Positions 52,340 to 60,732 of a stretch of 64,000 bases of DNA are shown one piece after another. The notes below the pieces were generated by a model that did no database searches, had not been told where the DNA came from, and saw nothing but the letters and a program-made list of their open reading frames with translations. The first letter of the stretch is position 1. Each line of letters begins with the position of its first letter. The DNA comes from a virus: IMG/VR virus record IMGVR_UViG_3300021961_000042, positions 41,564-105,563 of that record. One strand, written 5' to 3'. A program made the translations under genes and the position numbers.

Positions 52340-52689
52340 CAAATGAAATAGAAAAAAATATTGTACCAGATCATGTAGTTGATATTTTTAATAAAAAATA
52401 TGAATTATATCCTTGTTTTACCCAAACAAGGAATGTAACATTAGAAGCAATTGATGTATTGACAAAAAAAAATAAAATATTATGGTTTTACAAGATACAT
52501 AATGATAATTTTTTAATAAGAGAAGCTTTAATAGATTACAGTAGTCTTTACAAAATAATGATCTATGTTGAATCTAAAAAAAATGAAAAAGTCTATAAAT
52601 TAGTTATACTTTCACCAAGCGAAGTGACAACTAACATTGACTTACTAATAAAAGGATTAAATAAATTTTTTACAATTGATAAAATATGA
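52336..52689 (+). CDS. Hypothetical protein (117 aa)
   Basis: A small alpha/beta protein with overlaps of four bases on both sides. No motif recognised. Its coupling with the PcfJ-like and glutaredoxin genes suggests shared expression. Confidence 0.6.
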   Translation: MTNEIEKNIVPDHVVDIFNKKYELYPCFTQTRNVTLEAIDVLTKKNKILWFYKIHNDNFLIREALIDYSSLYKIMIYVESKKNEKVYKLVILSPSEVTTNIDLLIKGLNKFFTIDKI

Positions 52690-52970
52690 AAGTAAGTGTA
52701 GTTTTTACAATGAAAGGTTGCCCACATTGTACAACAATAAAAGAAGAATTAAATAAACAAAATATACCTTTTATTGAAAGAGATATTGACGAATATCAAG
52801 AAGAATATGAAGAATTTTCAAAGGCAACACAAAATGATTATGTACCTGCACTTATGTTACTTACTTTAGATGAAGAAGAAAATGCAACAAATATTAAATT
52901 ACTTGCGCCCGATAGAGACTTCAATGACATATATGAGGGTATTGAACTTATAAAAGAATACCTTTTATAA
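52686..52970 (+). CDS. Glutaredoxin-like protein (94 aa)
   Basis: The N-terminus VVFTMKGCPHCTTIKEELNK carries the C-P-H-C redox site, and later D-Y-V-P-A contains the cis-Pro. Phage glutaredoxins commonly serve ribonucleotide reductase, which is not in this window. It converges with the minus-strand gene, overlapping by six bases. Confidence 0.8.
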   Translation: MKVSVVFTMKGCPHCTTIKEELNKQNIPFIERDIDEYQEEYEEFSKATQNDYVPALMLLTLDEEENATNIKLLAPDRDFNDIYEGIELIKEYLL

Positions 52971-53834
52971 GAATATCAAATCTTTAGTGTTATGATAATT
53001 TTCCCAAATTTGGTTAGATCCATTTTTTAGATAATCAATCGTATCTATTTTTGATAAATCAAATTCTTTTTGTAATCCTCCGATTGTAAAATCAAAATTA
53101 TCTAAAATTAAACTTTCTAAAAAATCTTTTTTGGTAATATCATTTTGAATTTTAAAATTAATTGACTCATTATCTATCTTATCTAATTCTAAATTATTAG
53201 AAATTGATAATTTTATGTTATTACAAAAACCCCTATTGAAAAGATTATAAATAATTTTATTTGCTAAAACATAATAGTATTTAACACCATTATTAGATAA
53301 TCCATAAAATTTATCAGATTGATAAACCTCATATGAAAAATTACTCTTATAAAAAGAATAATTTTTTGTAAGATCACCAAAAATAGAGTCATCATATAAC
53401 TTAATAGACTCAACATCATAATGAACCGATTGATTGGTTTGGTCAACTTTCATAAACACATCATAACCATCTTTATTAAGTTGATTAGAAATACTTTGAA
53501 ATTTCTTTATACACCTAAATTCTTTTTTACCAAAGGAAAAATTAATGTGAAATGTTTCTGAATTTATGTTTTTAGAGTAAGTGATTAAATCAAAAACCTT
53601 TACACTTTGATCAGGTTTTCCACAATAATCTCTATAGAAATTTTTAAATACTTCAGATATTTCTATTATATTAGTTGATGATGTAAAACCTTTAACAATA
53701 AAAAAACTCCTGACGTTAATAACAGTAATTTCTGTTTTTGCGTCAGGAGATTTCTTATCAATTTCTTTTACAACTAATTCGGCTAAAATATTACATAAAT
53801 TTTTCCCTACTGAGAAACTTGAAACTTCAATCAT
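52965..53834 (-). CDS. Hypothetical protein, possibly MetK-like fold (289 aa)
   Basis: Two segments recall S-adenosylmethionine synthetase architecture: LCNILAELVVKEIDKKSPDA near residue 14, and F-Y-G-L-S-N-N-G then VLANKIIYNLFNRG near residue 190. Catalytic Lys/Asp motifs of MetK (G-H-P-D-K) are not found, so it may be an inactive or repurposed relative. Three methyltransferases nearby make a SAM link appealing but unproven. Confidence 0.5.
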   Translation of the reverse strand: MIEVSSFSVGKNLCNILAELVVKEIDKKSPDAKTEITVINVRSFFIVKGFTSSTNIIEISEVFKNFYRDYCGKPDQSVKVFDLITYSKNINSETFHINFSFGKKEFRCIKKFQSISNQLNKDGYDVFMKVDQTNQSVHYDVESIKLYDDSIFGDLTKNYSFYKSNFSYEVYQSDKFYGLSNNGVKYYYVLANKIIYNLFNRGFCNNIKLSISNNLELDKIDNESINFKIQNDITKKDFLESLILDNFDFTIGGLQKEFDLSKIDTIDYLKNGSNQIWENYHNTKDLIFL

Positions 53835-53900
53835 ACTTTTTTTTTATAAGTTTATTTTTAACAATCTTATAAAAAATAAAAATATGTCTAAATAGTTTTT

Positions 53901-54041
53901 TTATTTCTTATTGTAATACTTTTCTACTATGTGTTGTACTGCAGACTTAACCGATTCGTTATTTTGTTGTGTTGTCTGTTGAGTCTGAACAGGTTGTTGT
54001 GCCTGTTGACCATTGTTTTTATTTTTGCAACCGCATCCCAT
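53901..54041 (-). CDS. Small Cys/Gln-rich protein (46 aa)
   Basis: It starts MGCGCKNKNNGQQAQQPVQT and is followed by more Gln/Thr and a helical tail (ESVKSAVQHIVEKYY). The M-G-C-G-C start is reminiscent of acyl-modified or metal-binding termini. On its strand a TATTTATA element lies 30 bases upstream. Short 'MGCGCK' proteins are seen in other large marine phages; role unknown. Confidence 0.6.
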   Translation of the reverse strand: MGCGCKNKNNGQQAQQPVQTQQTTQQNNESVKSAVQHIVEKYYNKK

Positions 54042-54070
54042 GACTAATATTTTTATAGGTTTATTTTATA

Positions 54071-54084
54071 TATAAATATTTATA
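54071..54084. promoter_or_regulatory. Palindromic late-type element TATAAATATTTATA
   Basis: A perfect 14-base palindrome provides TATTTATA on both strands between the divergent genes at 54041 (-) and 54127 (+). It could drive both units or act as a binding site. Confidence 0.45.
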
Positions 54085-54114
54085 ATGTATGATTATTCAT
54101 TTGTAAACATAAAC

Positions 54115-54122
54115 TATTTATA
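54115..54122 (+). promoter_or_regulatory. Candidate late promoter element TATTTATA
   Basis: The octamer lies four bases before the ATG at 54127. Confidence 0.45.
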
Positions 54123-54126
54123 AAAT

Positions 54127-55311
54127 ATGAGTTTAAATTCCTTAATTAAAAAAATAATAAAAGAAGAAACCGAAGAGTGGGTTGACGTTAGTCCTGAAGA
54201 ATATAAAGAACTTTTGGATTATGTTAATGGTGATGGTTCTATTATTAAAAGACTTCCTGATTATGCTGGTAAAAAAATTAGAATTACCGGTGAATTAGAT
54301 CTTAGAGGAAAAGAAAAAGTCACAAATATAGATAGTATTGATTTAGTACAAGGTGATTTAGACATCAGTTATACTAAAATTCCATTTTTTGATAAAAATA
54401 AAGTAAGAGGTAGGTTAGATTATTGGGGTTCTGAAATGCAAAGATTAGAAAAACAAAAAATATACGAAGAAAGAATTGCATATCAAAACGAATTAAGAGA
54501 AGATGGTGCTTGGAATGTTGAAAATGATGATAAAGAATCAAATGAAACTGAAGCAATTTTTTATTATCTTGAAGAAGGTGGGATTGTACAAGAAGGTGAA
54601 GATAAATATTTTTTAGTTAATACCAAATACAAACACTATGGCGATTCAAGTGTGTATATGTGGTTAGGATCAAAAAACTTTGAAAGTGAATATGTTGTTT
54701 ATGAAGGAGAAGATAATTTACATGAAGCTGCAAAAGAAAATTTAGAATCACTAATTGATGATGTTGGTTTTGATGCCTTTAATCAATACGTTTGGGAAAA
54801 CCATATTGATGAAAGATACGTGAGAGACTACCTTTATGAGGACTATAGTGAATACGTTAGACAAAGTCCCGAAGATTGGAATATAAAAAGAGAATTAACA
54901 AATCAACAAAAACAATATTTAGAAATTCACCAAGCAAATATTGATAGGTTAAATCAAAAACTTGAAGAAGGTGGTCTTACTGATGAAGAAGTTGAAGAAA
55001 TTGAAAACGACATTTACGACTACGAACAATTAATGGAAGACATTAAAGAAAATCCAGAAGGTGATTACGATGAAGAATCAATCGAAGAAGCTATAGAAAA
55101 CATGGTTGACGACAATGTTGATAATATTTTTGACCTTTTAAGAGATAGAGGTCTTGATAATAGTGCGCTTTTAGATTTTGTTGATGTAGATGCCGCTATT
55201 GAATACGTAATTAGAAGTGATGGTTACGGACACACGTTAAATAGTTATGACGGAACAGAAGACTCATATAACATCAACGGAGAAGATTATTATGTTATGA
55301 GAATGAACTAA
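54127..55311 (+). CDS. Acidic putative packaged cargo protein (394 aa)
   Basis: The leader MSLNSLIKKIIKEETEEW contains I-K-E. Residues 10-70 (IIKRLPDYAGKKIRITGELD) hold a short strand-rich repeat reminiscent of leucine-rich or pentapeptide folds. The rest is extremely acidic and helical, with repeated D/E runs from residue 240 on. The high negative charge may help it share the capsid with basic proteins or mimic DNA. Function unknown. Confidence 0.7.
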   Translation: MSLNSLIKKIIKEETEEWVDVSPEEYKELLDYVNGDGSIIKRLPDYAGKKIRITGELDLRGKEKVTNIDSIDLVQGDLDISYTKIPFFDKNKVRGRLDYWGSEMQRLEKQKIYEERIAYQNELREDGAWNVENDDKESNETEAIFYYLEEGGIVQEGEDKYFLVNTKYKHYGDSSVYMWLGSKNFESEYVVYEGEDNLHEAAKENLESLIDDVGFDAFNQYVWENHIDERYVRDYLYEDYSEYVRQSPEDWNIKRELTNQQKQYLEIHQANIDRLNQKLEEGGLTDEEVEEIENDIYDYEQLMEDIKENPEGDYDEESIEEAIENMVDDNVDNIFDLLRDRGLDNSALLDFVDVDAAIEYVIRSDGYGHTLNSYDGTEDSYNINGEDYYVMRMN

Positions 55312-55360
55312 TCATTTACACTCATTAAAAAAACATCTATTTTTTATCTAAAATATTTTA

Positions 55361-56110
55361 ATGAAAACTGACTGGTTATTTCAAGACCCGATTGATTTAG
55401 AGCACAAACAATTAGTACTTTTAGGTTATTTACAAAAATTAGATAAAAACTTAAATAGTTTTAAACTATATCCCCAGTTTCAAGAAATATCATTACATCT
55501 GGCGAGTATCAATCTTTTAATAGAAAAAGGTCAAATTCTAACACTTAATAGAACATTAAAAGATCCTGATGATGAAATTTTAATTTCAGACTTAATTCCG
55601 GTTGATTGTCCCTTATTAACAAAAGAAGAAATACTTGAAGTGTATCATGTATGTAGATACTCTTCAACAAAACTAACAGATTACTTCAATCATGCTAAAG
55701 CTATTTGGGATATCGTTAATGATACTGTATCAATAGATCCGGTACAGAACCCAAAAAATATTGAACCAAAACAAGGTCTTTTCTTTTTAGAACATAATAA
55801 TAAAACGTATCTATATGAGTTTATTATAAAACCAATTAAAAGAGGTGGTTTAGAAACAAAGTGTCACATAAAAAGAATATGTGAATGTCCAAAAGGAGAT
55901 TTTGATGAAAAATTACAAGAGGTTAAAAAACCACTTATTAAAAATCTTCAAGATCCCGATGTACATAGTAAATTGATTGTATTTACTATTAACCACAACA
56001 ATAACTACCCACTCAAAGAGACATTACTTCCTATTGCAAAAAGAAAGATAATGAACTACATGATTCAATCAAAAATTATCAAACACAAAAATTTGACAAA
56101 TAAGATATAG
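55361..56110 (+). CDS. Hypothetical protein (249 aa)
   Basis: An alpha-rich N-terminal region (residues 1-100) is followed by a strand-rich part with C-H-I-K-R-I-C-E-C-P near residue 170. No catalytic signature is visible. It is preceded by an AT-rich leader and starts a run of coupled or closely spaced genes. Confidence 0.65.
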   Translation: MKTDWLFQDPIDLEHKQLVLLGYLQKLDKNLNSFKLYPQFQEISLHLASINLLIEKGQILTLNRTLKDPDDEILISDLIPVDCPLLTKEEILEVYHVCRYSSTKLTDYFNHAKAIWDIVNDTVSIDPVQNPKNIEPKQGLFFLEHNNKTYLYEFIIKPIKRGGLETKCHIKRICECPKGDFDEKLQEVKKPLIKNLQDPDVHSKLIVFTINHNNNYPLKETLLPIAKRKIMNYMIQSKIIKHKNLTNKI

Positions 56111-56136
56111 TTTCTTATTTTTCAAATAAAAAAGTC

Positions 56137-56331
56137 ATGGTAGTAAAACAAAGATCATTAAACGAGTTAAGACAGGAAAAAGAGTTCGGGTATAAACATC
56201 CGGCAGTTCAAAAAAAAGAAATCAACATTGATTCAAAAGTAATACTTGAACTAGTAAAAAAATACCCTAACGACATGGAGTTAGGTAAAGAAGTTAGAAA
56301 ATATTTGATACAACTTGGAATTTATGAGTAA
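56137..56331 (+). CDS. Small hypothetical protein (64 aa)
   Basis: A promoter-like TTGAC at 56094-56098 precedes it, with an imperfect -7 box. The protein is basic in its first half and helical in its second half (VKKYPNDMELGKEVRKYLIQ). It overlaps the next gene by eight bases. Confidence 0.58.
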   Translation: MVVKQRSLNELRQEKEFGYKHPAVQKKEINIDSKVILELVKKYPNDMELGKEVRKYLIQLGIYE

Positions 56332-56545
56332 AGAACAAGTAAATCACCCTGATCATTATGGGGGTGAAAATAACCTTTATGAAGCAATCAAGGTTATTGA
56401 TGCTTGGGATCTTGGATTTAGTTTGGGAAATACCGTTAAGTATATCTCAAGAGCTGGTAAAAAAAATAAAGAAAAGGAGTTGGAGGATCTAAAGAAGGCT
56501 TTGTGGTATTTACAACATCATATTGATACGTTAGAGAAAAAATGA
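56324..56545 (+). CDS. DUF3310-like protein (73 aa)
   Basis: The start at 56324 (MSKEQVNHPDHYGG) overlaps the previous stop. V-N-H-P-D-H-Y, then L-G-N-T-V-K-Y-I-S-R-A-G-K-K and L-E-D-L-K-K-A-L-W-Y-L match DUF3310, a family common in phages and related to T7 gp1.7-type proteins. A nucleotide-metabolism role is suggested for some members. It overlaps the lipoprotein gene by four bases. Confidence 0.78.
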   Translation: MSKEQVNHPDHYGGENNLYEAIKVIDAWDLGFSLGNTVKYISRAGKKNKEKELEDLKKALWYLQHHIDTLEKK

Positions 56546-57192
56546 AATATTTTTATTTTTTATTAATACTACTTTTAACTTCTTGTATTGAAATAATAGA
56601 AGATTTAAAAATTAATTTAGATGGATCAGGGACTTTCAAGTATTCAGTAAACCTTAGTCAAAGTAAAACCAAAACCTCAGCAATACTTGCTCTTGATAGT
56701 TTGCATGGCGAAAAAGTTCCTAAAATCTCTGAAATAAAAGAAAAAATTAGTTTGTTTAAAAAAAAATTACAAGAACAAGAAGGTATAACAAATGTCATCA
56801 TCACCGAAGATTATGAAAACTATATTGTGAGAATTCAGTGCGATTTTAAAAATGTGGAATTATTAGAAAAAGGTTTAAAAAACACGGCATCAAAGATGTA
56901 CCAAACAAATGAATATAATTATGATTGGATATGTTATAAGGGAAAAACTTTAATTAGAAAAACACCCATATTTAATTTAGATGATATTAGAAAGTTTGGT
57001 GATAAAGATATTGATAAGTTAAAGACTGGTAATTATACTTCAATTACAAGGTTTGAAAGTAAAATAGATACATTTGAAAATATAAACTCAATTAGATCTA
57101 AAAGTAATATGGCACTTATGATTAAAGTAAGTCCTGATATGTTACTACTAAACCAAAACCTTTTAGATAATAAAATAACATTAAAAAAATGA
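56542..57192 (+). CDS. Phage lipoprotein (216 aa)
   Basis: The signal MKYFYFLLILLLTSC has a typical lipobox with Cys at residue 15. The mature part begins C-I-E-I-I-E-D-L-K and continues as a strand/helix domain without transmembrane helices (LDGSGTFKYSVNLS). Lipoproteins in phages often act in superinfection exclusion or outer-membrane functions. In this genome the gene sits between DUF3310 and a methyltransferase; its role is inferred only. Confidence 0.75.
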   Translation: MKYFYFLLILLLTSCIEIIEDLKINLDGSGTFKYSVNLSQSKTKTSAILALDSLHGEKVPKISEIKEKISLFKKKLQEQEGITNVIITEDYENYIVRIQCDFKNVELLEKGLKNTASKMYQTNEYNYDWICYKGKTLIRKTPIFNLDDIRKFGDKDIDKLKTGNYTSITRFESKIDTFENINSIRSKSNMALMIKVSPDMLLLNQNLLDNKITLKK

Positions 57193-58037
57193 TAGAAACA
57201 GGAAAAATTATAAATGGTGATTGTGTTGAAGTGATGAAGACATTACCTGAAGGATGTATTGATTTAGTCGTAACTAGTCCACCATATGGTGTCGGTATTG
57301 ATTATGACGTACATGAGGATGATGTTGAATTTGAAGATTATAAAGAATTTGCAAAAAACTGGTTGTCTGAGACATATAGAGTTTTAAAAGATGATGGTAG
57401 AATCGCACTTAATATACCCTATGAAATAAACAGACAAAAAAAGGGTGGTAGAATTTTTTTTGTTTCTGAAATGTGGCAAATAATGAAAGATATTGGTTTT
57501 GGGTTCTTTGGTATTGTCGATTTAGAAGAGGATAGTCCACATAGAAGTAAAACAACTGCTTGGGGTTCATGGATGTCACCATCAAGTCCTTACATATATA
57601 ACCCAAAGGAGTGTGTAATTTTGGCCTATAAAAAACATCACATTAAAAAAGTTAAGGGTGAACCACAATGGAAAGGAACTCCGACAGATATTGAGCAGGA
57701 AGATGGGACGTTTAAGAAAAAAATGGTTTATGACGAAAAGGATAAGAAAGAGTTTATGGAACTTGTGTTTGGTCAATGGAATTATTTTGCAGATACAAAG
57801 TCTTTAACAAAGGCAACATTCTCAATGGATATTCCAACAAAGGCGATTAAGATATTGTCCTACAAGAACGATATAGTTTTAGACCCATTTGCTGGTAGTG
57901 GTACTAGTTTAGTTGCTGCAGAAGTATTAGGTAGGAGGTGGTTGGGAATAGAACTTTCACTAAACTATACTGAAGTTGCAAGAACAAGAGTAGAATATTT
58001 TAAAAAATTAGAAGAAGTTAAAGAAGACCAACAGTAA
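57189..58037 (+). CDS. DNA methyltransferase, TSPPY type (282 aa)
   Basis: Motif IV is T-S-P-P-Y-G near residue 31, motif I is D-P-F-A-G-S-G-T-S near the C-terminus (VLDPFAGSGTSLVAAE, then RRWLGIE). This beta-class layout with S-P-P-Y is usual for m4C enzymes, though m6A members exist. It overlaps the lipoprotein gene by four bases and ends in a terminator. It is the third methyltransferase of the window. Confidence 0.86.
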   Translation: MIETGKIINGDCVEVMKTLPEGCIDLVVTSPPYGVGIDYDVHEDDVEFEDYKEFAKNWLSETYRVLKDDGRIALNIPYEINRQKKGGRIFFVSEMWQIMKDIGFGFFGIVDLEEDSPHRSKTTAWGSWMSPSSPYIYNPKECVILAYKKHHIKKVKGEPQWKGTPTDIEQEDGTFKKKMVYDEKDKKEFMELVFGQWNYFADTKSLTKATFSMDIPTKAIKILSYKNDIVLDPFAGSGTSLVAAEVLGRRWLGIELSLNYTEVARTRVEYFKKLEEVKEDQQ

Positions 58038-58050
58038 TGTTGGTTTTTTT
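58027..58050 (+). terminator. Rho-independent terminator
   Basis: ACCAACA and TGTTGGT form a stem around GTAA, followed by a T run. The stop codon of the methyltransferase is inside the hairpin. Confidence 0.85.
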
Positions 58051-58061
58051 GTTTTAGTTCA

Positions 58062-58069
58062 TATTTATT
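58062..58069 (+). promoter_or_regulatory. Candidate late promoter element TATTTATT
   Basis: The element lies four bases before the ATG at 58074 and directly follows the upstream terminator, giving a separate transcription unit. Confidence 0.48.
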
Positions 58070-58073
58070 TAAT

Positions 58074-59888
58074 ATGAAAAAACTACTTAAAGAATCCGGT
58101 ATAAGGGACATAAAACAAATTGCCAAAAGATATAAAAAGGCTAAAATTTATTTTCACCAAGACTTAGATGGTGTAACAACCGCTTTGGCTATGAAAAACT
58201 ACCTTGAACAAAATGGGATCAATGTAGTTGATGCTGAGGTTATACAATACGGTGCTAAAGAATTTGCTATTAAAAAACCTGAAGGTGAAGGTGACGTGAT
58301 GCCGGTATTGGTTGATTTTGCTCACGGAAAACCGATGTTTGTTATCCATACCGATCACCACGATAGTCAAGCCGGTGTTGAGGGAGATACTGCAACAAGT
58401 TTTAGACACGCAAGATCTAATGTCGAAACAATATCACAGATATTATCACCAAAAGAAATTTTTACCGCAGACGACATATTATTAATCTCAACAGTTGACT
58501 CAGCAAACTTTGTTGCAAATAATATAACACCAGAAATGGTTATGAACTACCTTTTCAAATATGATAAAAATGAGTCTTTGAAAAGAAATAAAATGTTAAT
58601 GGGGCTTGTTGTTAATAAATTACTTTTAGCATATAAAGGAAAACCAAATTTTTTAGAAGAAATTGTTTTAAATGCAAAACCATCCCTTTTAAGTATTCTT
58701 AATTTTATAAAAAAAGTGGCATTAGAAAAAGGGTACGCAACCCCTGAAATGATGACAAAAAATACTGAAGATTATGTTCAAAGTAGAAAAGAATCTGGAG
58801 TTGAAAGAACAGGTAGCGTATTATCTCAATACGGTTTTGGTTCGGCAACAAAACCAGGATCATATGATAGATACACACCATTTAGAAATAATCCTGATGC
58901 CGACTTCTTAGTTACAGGAATGCCTTTTGGTAGTGTTCAAGCATCTTGTAACCCATTCAAAGAAAGTAGATCACTCAAAGGTATAAATTTAGGTGAAATA
59001 AAGGATCAAGTTTTATTAGACTTCAAACCAGAGTTAGAAAAACAAATATTAACATTTAGAACAATAAAAAGAATTGCAGAAAAAGAAGCAACAAAAGAAT
59101 CTGTAGGATTCACCTCAAAAGATATGATGGCCCTTTATGGTTCAATGCCATCTTACGATCCAAACACACAATCAATAAATGGTTATGATTTTTTAGTTGC
59201 AAACTCAGGAGGACATAAATGTATTACTAATATTTCAGGAATTAATTTTATGTATAGTGGTTACGACAAACCATACACTAAAGATTTACCAAAAGAAGCT
59301 ATACCTATTGCTTTTTATGAAGGAGATAATAACTTTATTAAAGATATTAAACAAAAACTTTTAAGATTTAGAAAGTTATCTGAAAAACAAATACAGGCGG
59401 CAATTAGTGGAATGAAAAGAGAGGGGATCAATACAGACTCATTAATGAATGTAAAACAAGAAAGAGGTTTTTTAGATTTAGTAAAAGAAATGAAAGACAG
59501 GTTTGTTGATATTTTAAATCAAAAAATGAATTCAGAAAATGAAAGTATTAATGAAAGTTATGATAAAAAAGATATTGCAACATTATTAAAAAAACACGTT
59601 AAAAAAGAAAAAACATTAAATGAAAACGATTGGAATTATATATTAAAAAAAGTTAATGGTGTTATTGATAATAGAGGACAGTGGGAACATCCCGGAAAAT
59701 GTACAATGATTGAAAGTAATACTATTACCATGAAAAATGTTGATTACCCTTTAGTTGGAATAGACAATACAGGACAAATGAAATTAATGTTACCAAACAT
59801 GAATTATGAATTTCCCGGAGAAAAAGTATTTGAAATACCTTGCATGGGTAAATATAAAAATCTTGCAATAGAACTATTAAGAATATGA
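58074..59888 (+). CDS. DHH-family phosphoesterase, putative packaged cargo (604 aa)
   Basis: The leader MKKLLKESGIRDI contains L-K-E. The enzyme core has Y-F-H-Q-D-L-D-G-V-T-T near residue 25, PVLVDFAHG near residue 82, and HTDHHDSQ near residue 96. These are the metal-binding motifs of the DHH superfamily (RecJ, nanoRNase, c-di-nucleotide phosphodiesterases). The C-terminal half is unrecognised. Substrate could be a nucleotide second messenger or short nucleic acid. It overlaps the GNAT gene by four bases. Confidence 0.8.
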   Translation: MKKLLKESGIRDIKQIAKRYKKAKIYFHQDLDGVTTALAMKNYLEQNGINVVDAEVIQYGAKEFAIKKPEGEGDVMPVLVDFAHGKPMFVIHTDHHDSQAGVEGDTATSFRHARSNVETISQILSPKEIFTADDILLISTVDSANFVANNITPEMVMNYLFKYDKNESLKRNKMLMGLVVNKLLLAYKGKPNFLEEIVLNAKPSLLSILNFIKKVALEKGYATPEMMTKNTEDYVQSRKESGVERTGSVLSQYGFGSATKPGSYDRYTPFRNNPDADFLVTGMPFGSVQASCNPFKESRSLKGINLGEIKDQVLLDFKPELEKQILTFRTIKRIAEKEATKESVGFTSKDMMALYGSMPSYDPNTQSINGYDFLVANSGGHKCITNISGINFMYSGYDKPYTKDLPKEAIPIAFYEGDNNFIKDIKQKLLRFRKLSEKQIQAAISGMKREGINTDSLMNVKQERGFLDLVKEMKDRFVDILNQKMNSENESINESYDKKDIATLLKKHVKKEKTLNENDWNYILKKVNGVIDNRGQWEHPGKCTMIESNTITMKNVDYPLVGIDNTGQMKLMLPNMNYEFPGEKVFEIPCMGKYKNLAIELLRI

Positions 59889-60376
59889 ATCTTTACGAGA
59901 ATATATTAAGAATCAATCAATTAATAAAAGAAAACTCTACTATTGAAAACTTTATACAAAAAGGAGAGTTAAATATTGTGCCAGGTGTTAACATTACATT
60001 AGTAAAGGAGAAAGATGAAATAATTGGAGAAACAAATTTAATTGATATGGATAATGCGTATTTGAACGATTACTACTTGAATAATTTTCTTAAAAATGAT
60101 TCTAATAACATGAATGAAAGTAATGGCGACATTGTTATAAATAATTCTAATACTTTATATGTTCATGATGTGAATGTTGATGAAAGTTTTAGAGGAATGG
60201 GTTATGGTAAAAAAGTTATGACTAAATGCCATGAAGTTGCAAAAAAAATGGGTTATGACAACACTTGTTTAATAGTACAAAAAGAAAACACACCGGCGGT
60301 TTCTTTATATGAAGGTTTAGGGTATCTAACAATCAAAGAAGACAATTTAAGAAAATTTATGTTGAAAAAATTATAA
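59885..60376 (+). CDS. GNAT acetyltransferase, putative packaged cargo (163 aa)
   Basis: The leader MNLYENILRINQLIKEN contains I-K-E. The GNAT core has L-Y-V-H-D-V-N-V-D, then R-G-M-G-Y-G-K-K-V-M (acetyl-CoA loop), then TPAVSLYEGLGY. It would acetylate a protein or small molecule. If packaged, it could modify a host target early in infection, as T4 packaged Alt does by ADP-ribosylation. The target is unknown. Confidence 0.78.
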   Translation: MNLYENILRINQLIKENSTIENFIQKGELNIVPGVNITLVKEKDEIIGETNLIDMDNAYLNDYYLNNFLKNDSNNMNESNGDIVINNSNTLYVHDVNVDESFRGMGYGKKVMTKCHEVAKKMGYDNTCLIVQKENTPAVSLYEGLGYLTIKEDNLRKFMLKKL

Positions 60377-60490
60377 AATAAAAGTTTTTTTAATTTTACA
60401 ATGTATTTATAAAATACCTCTGACAAAATTCATTATTTTTTAATAAAAACAGTTGACAGTTTAGAATAAATGTTTTAGATTTGTTAAACA

Positions 60491-60508
60491 ATTAGGAAAC
60501 GTCCTAAT
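60491..60508 (+). promoter_or_regulatory. Hairpin in the leader of the small gene at 60532
   Basis: ATTAGGA and TCCTAAT pair around AACG. It lies between a TTGACAG/TAGATTTG promoter (60453-60482) and the ATG. It could be an operator or an mRNA stabiliser. Confidence 0.5.
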
Positions 60509-60531
60509 AATAATTTGAAAAATTGAAAAAA

Positions 60532-60675
60532 ATGAGTGAAGATCAAGTAACAGTAAACGAAATTTACGCTTACGTTAATGACAAAGGTCAGAAAGTGTAT
60601 ACACCTAATCTAGAGTTTGCTAAGATTATGAGTGATAAATACGGAACCGATAAGGTGTACGTAGAAAAAAACTAA
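60532..60675 (+). CDS. Small hypothetical protein (47 aa)
   Basis: It encodes MSEDQVTVNEIYAYVNDKGQ, then a helix (NLEFAKIMSDKYGT) and a basic end. It has its own host-type promoter and a leader hairpin. The gene ends 22 bases before the promoter of the large RNA. Confidence 0.6.
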   Translation: MSEDQVTVNEIYAYVNDKGQKVYTPNLEFAKIMSDKYGTDKVYVEKN

Positions 60676-60694
60676 AAAAAAGTTCACAAGGTAC

Positions 60695-60725
60695 TTGTCT
60701 AATTAAAAAAAAAGACTTAACTTTG
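60695..60725 (+). promoter_or_regulatory. Bacteroidota-type promoter for the large RNA
   Basis: TTG at 60695-60697 and TAACTTTG at 60718-60725 have 20 bases between. No ATG in a credible frame follows; structured RNA begins within about ten bases. Confidence 0.65.
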
Positions 60726-60732
60726 TAAAAGA

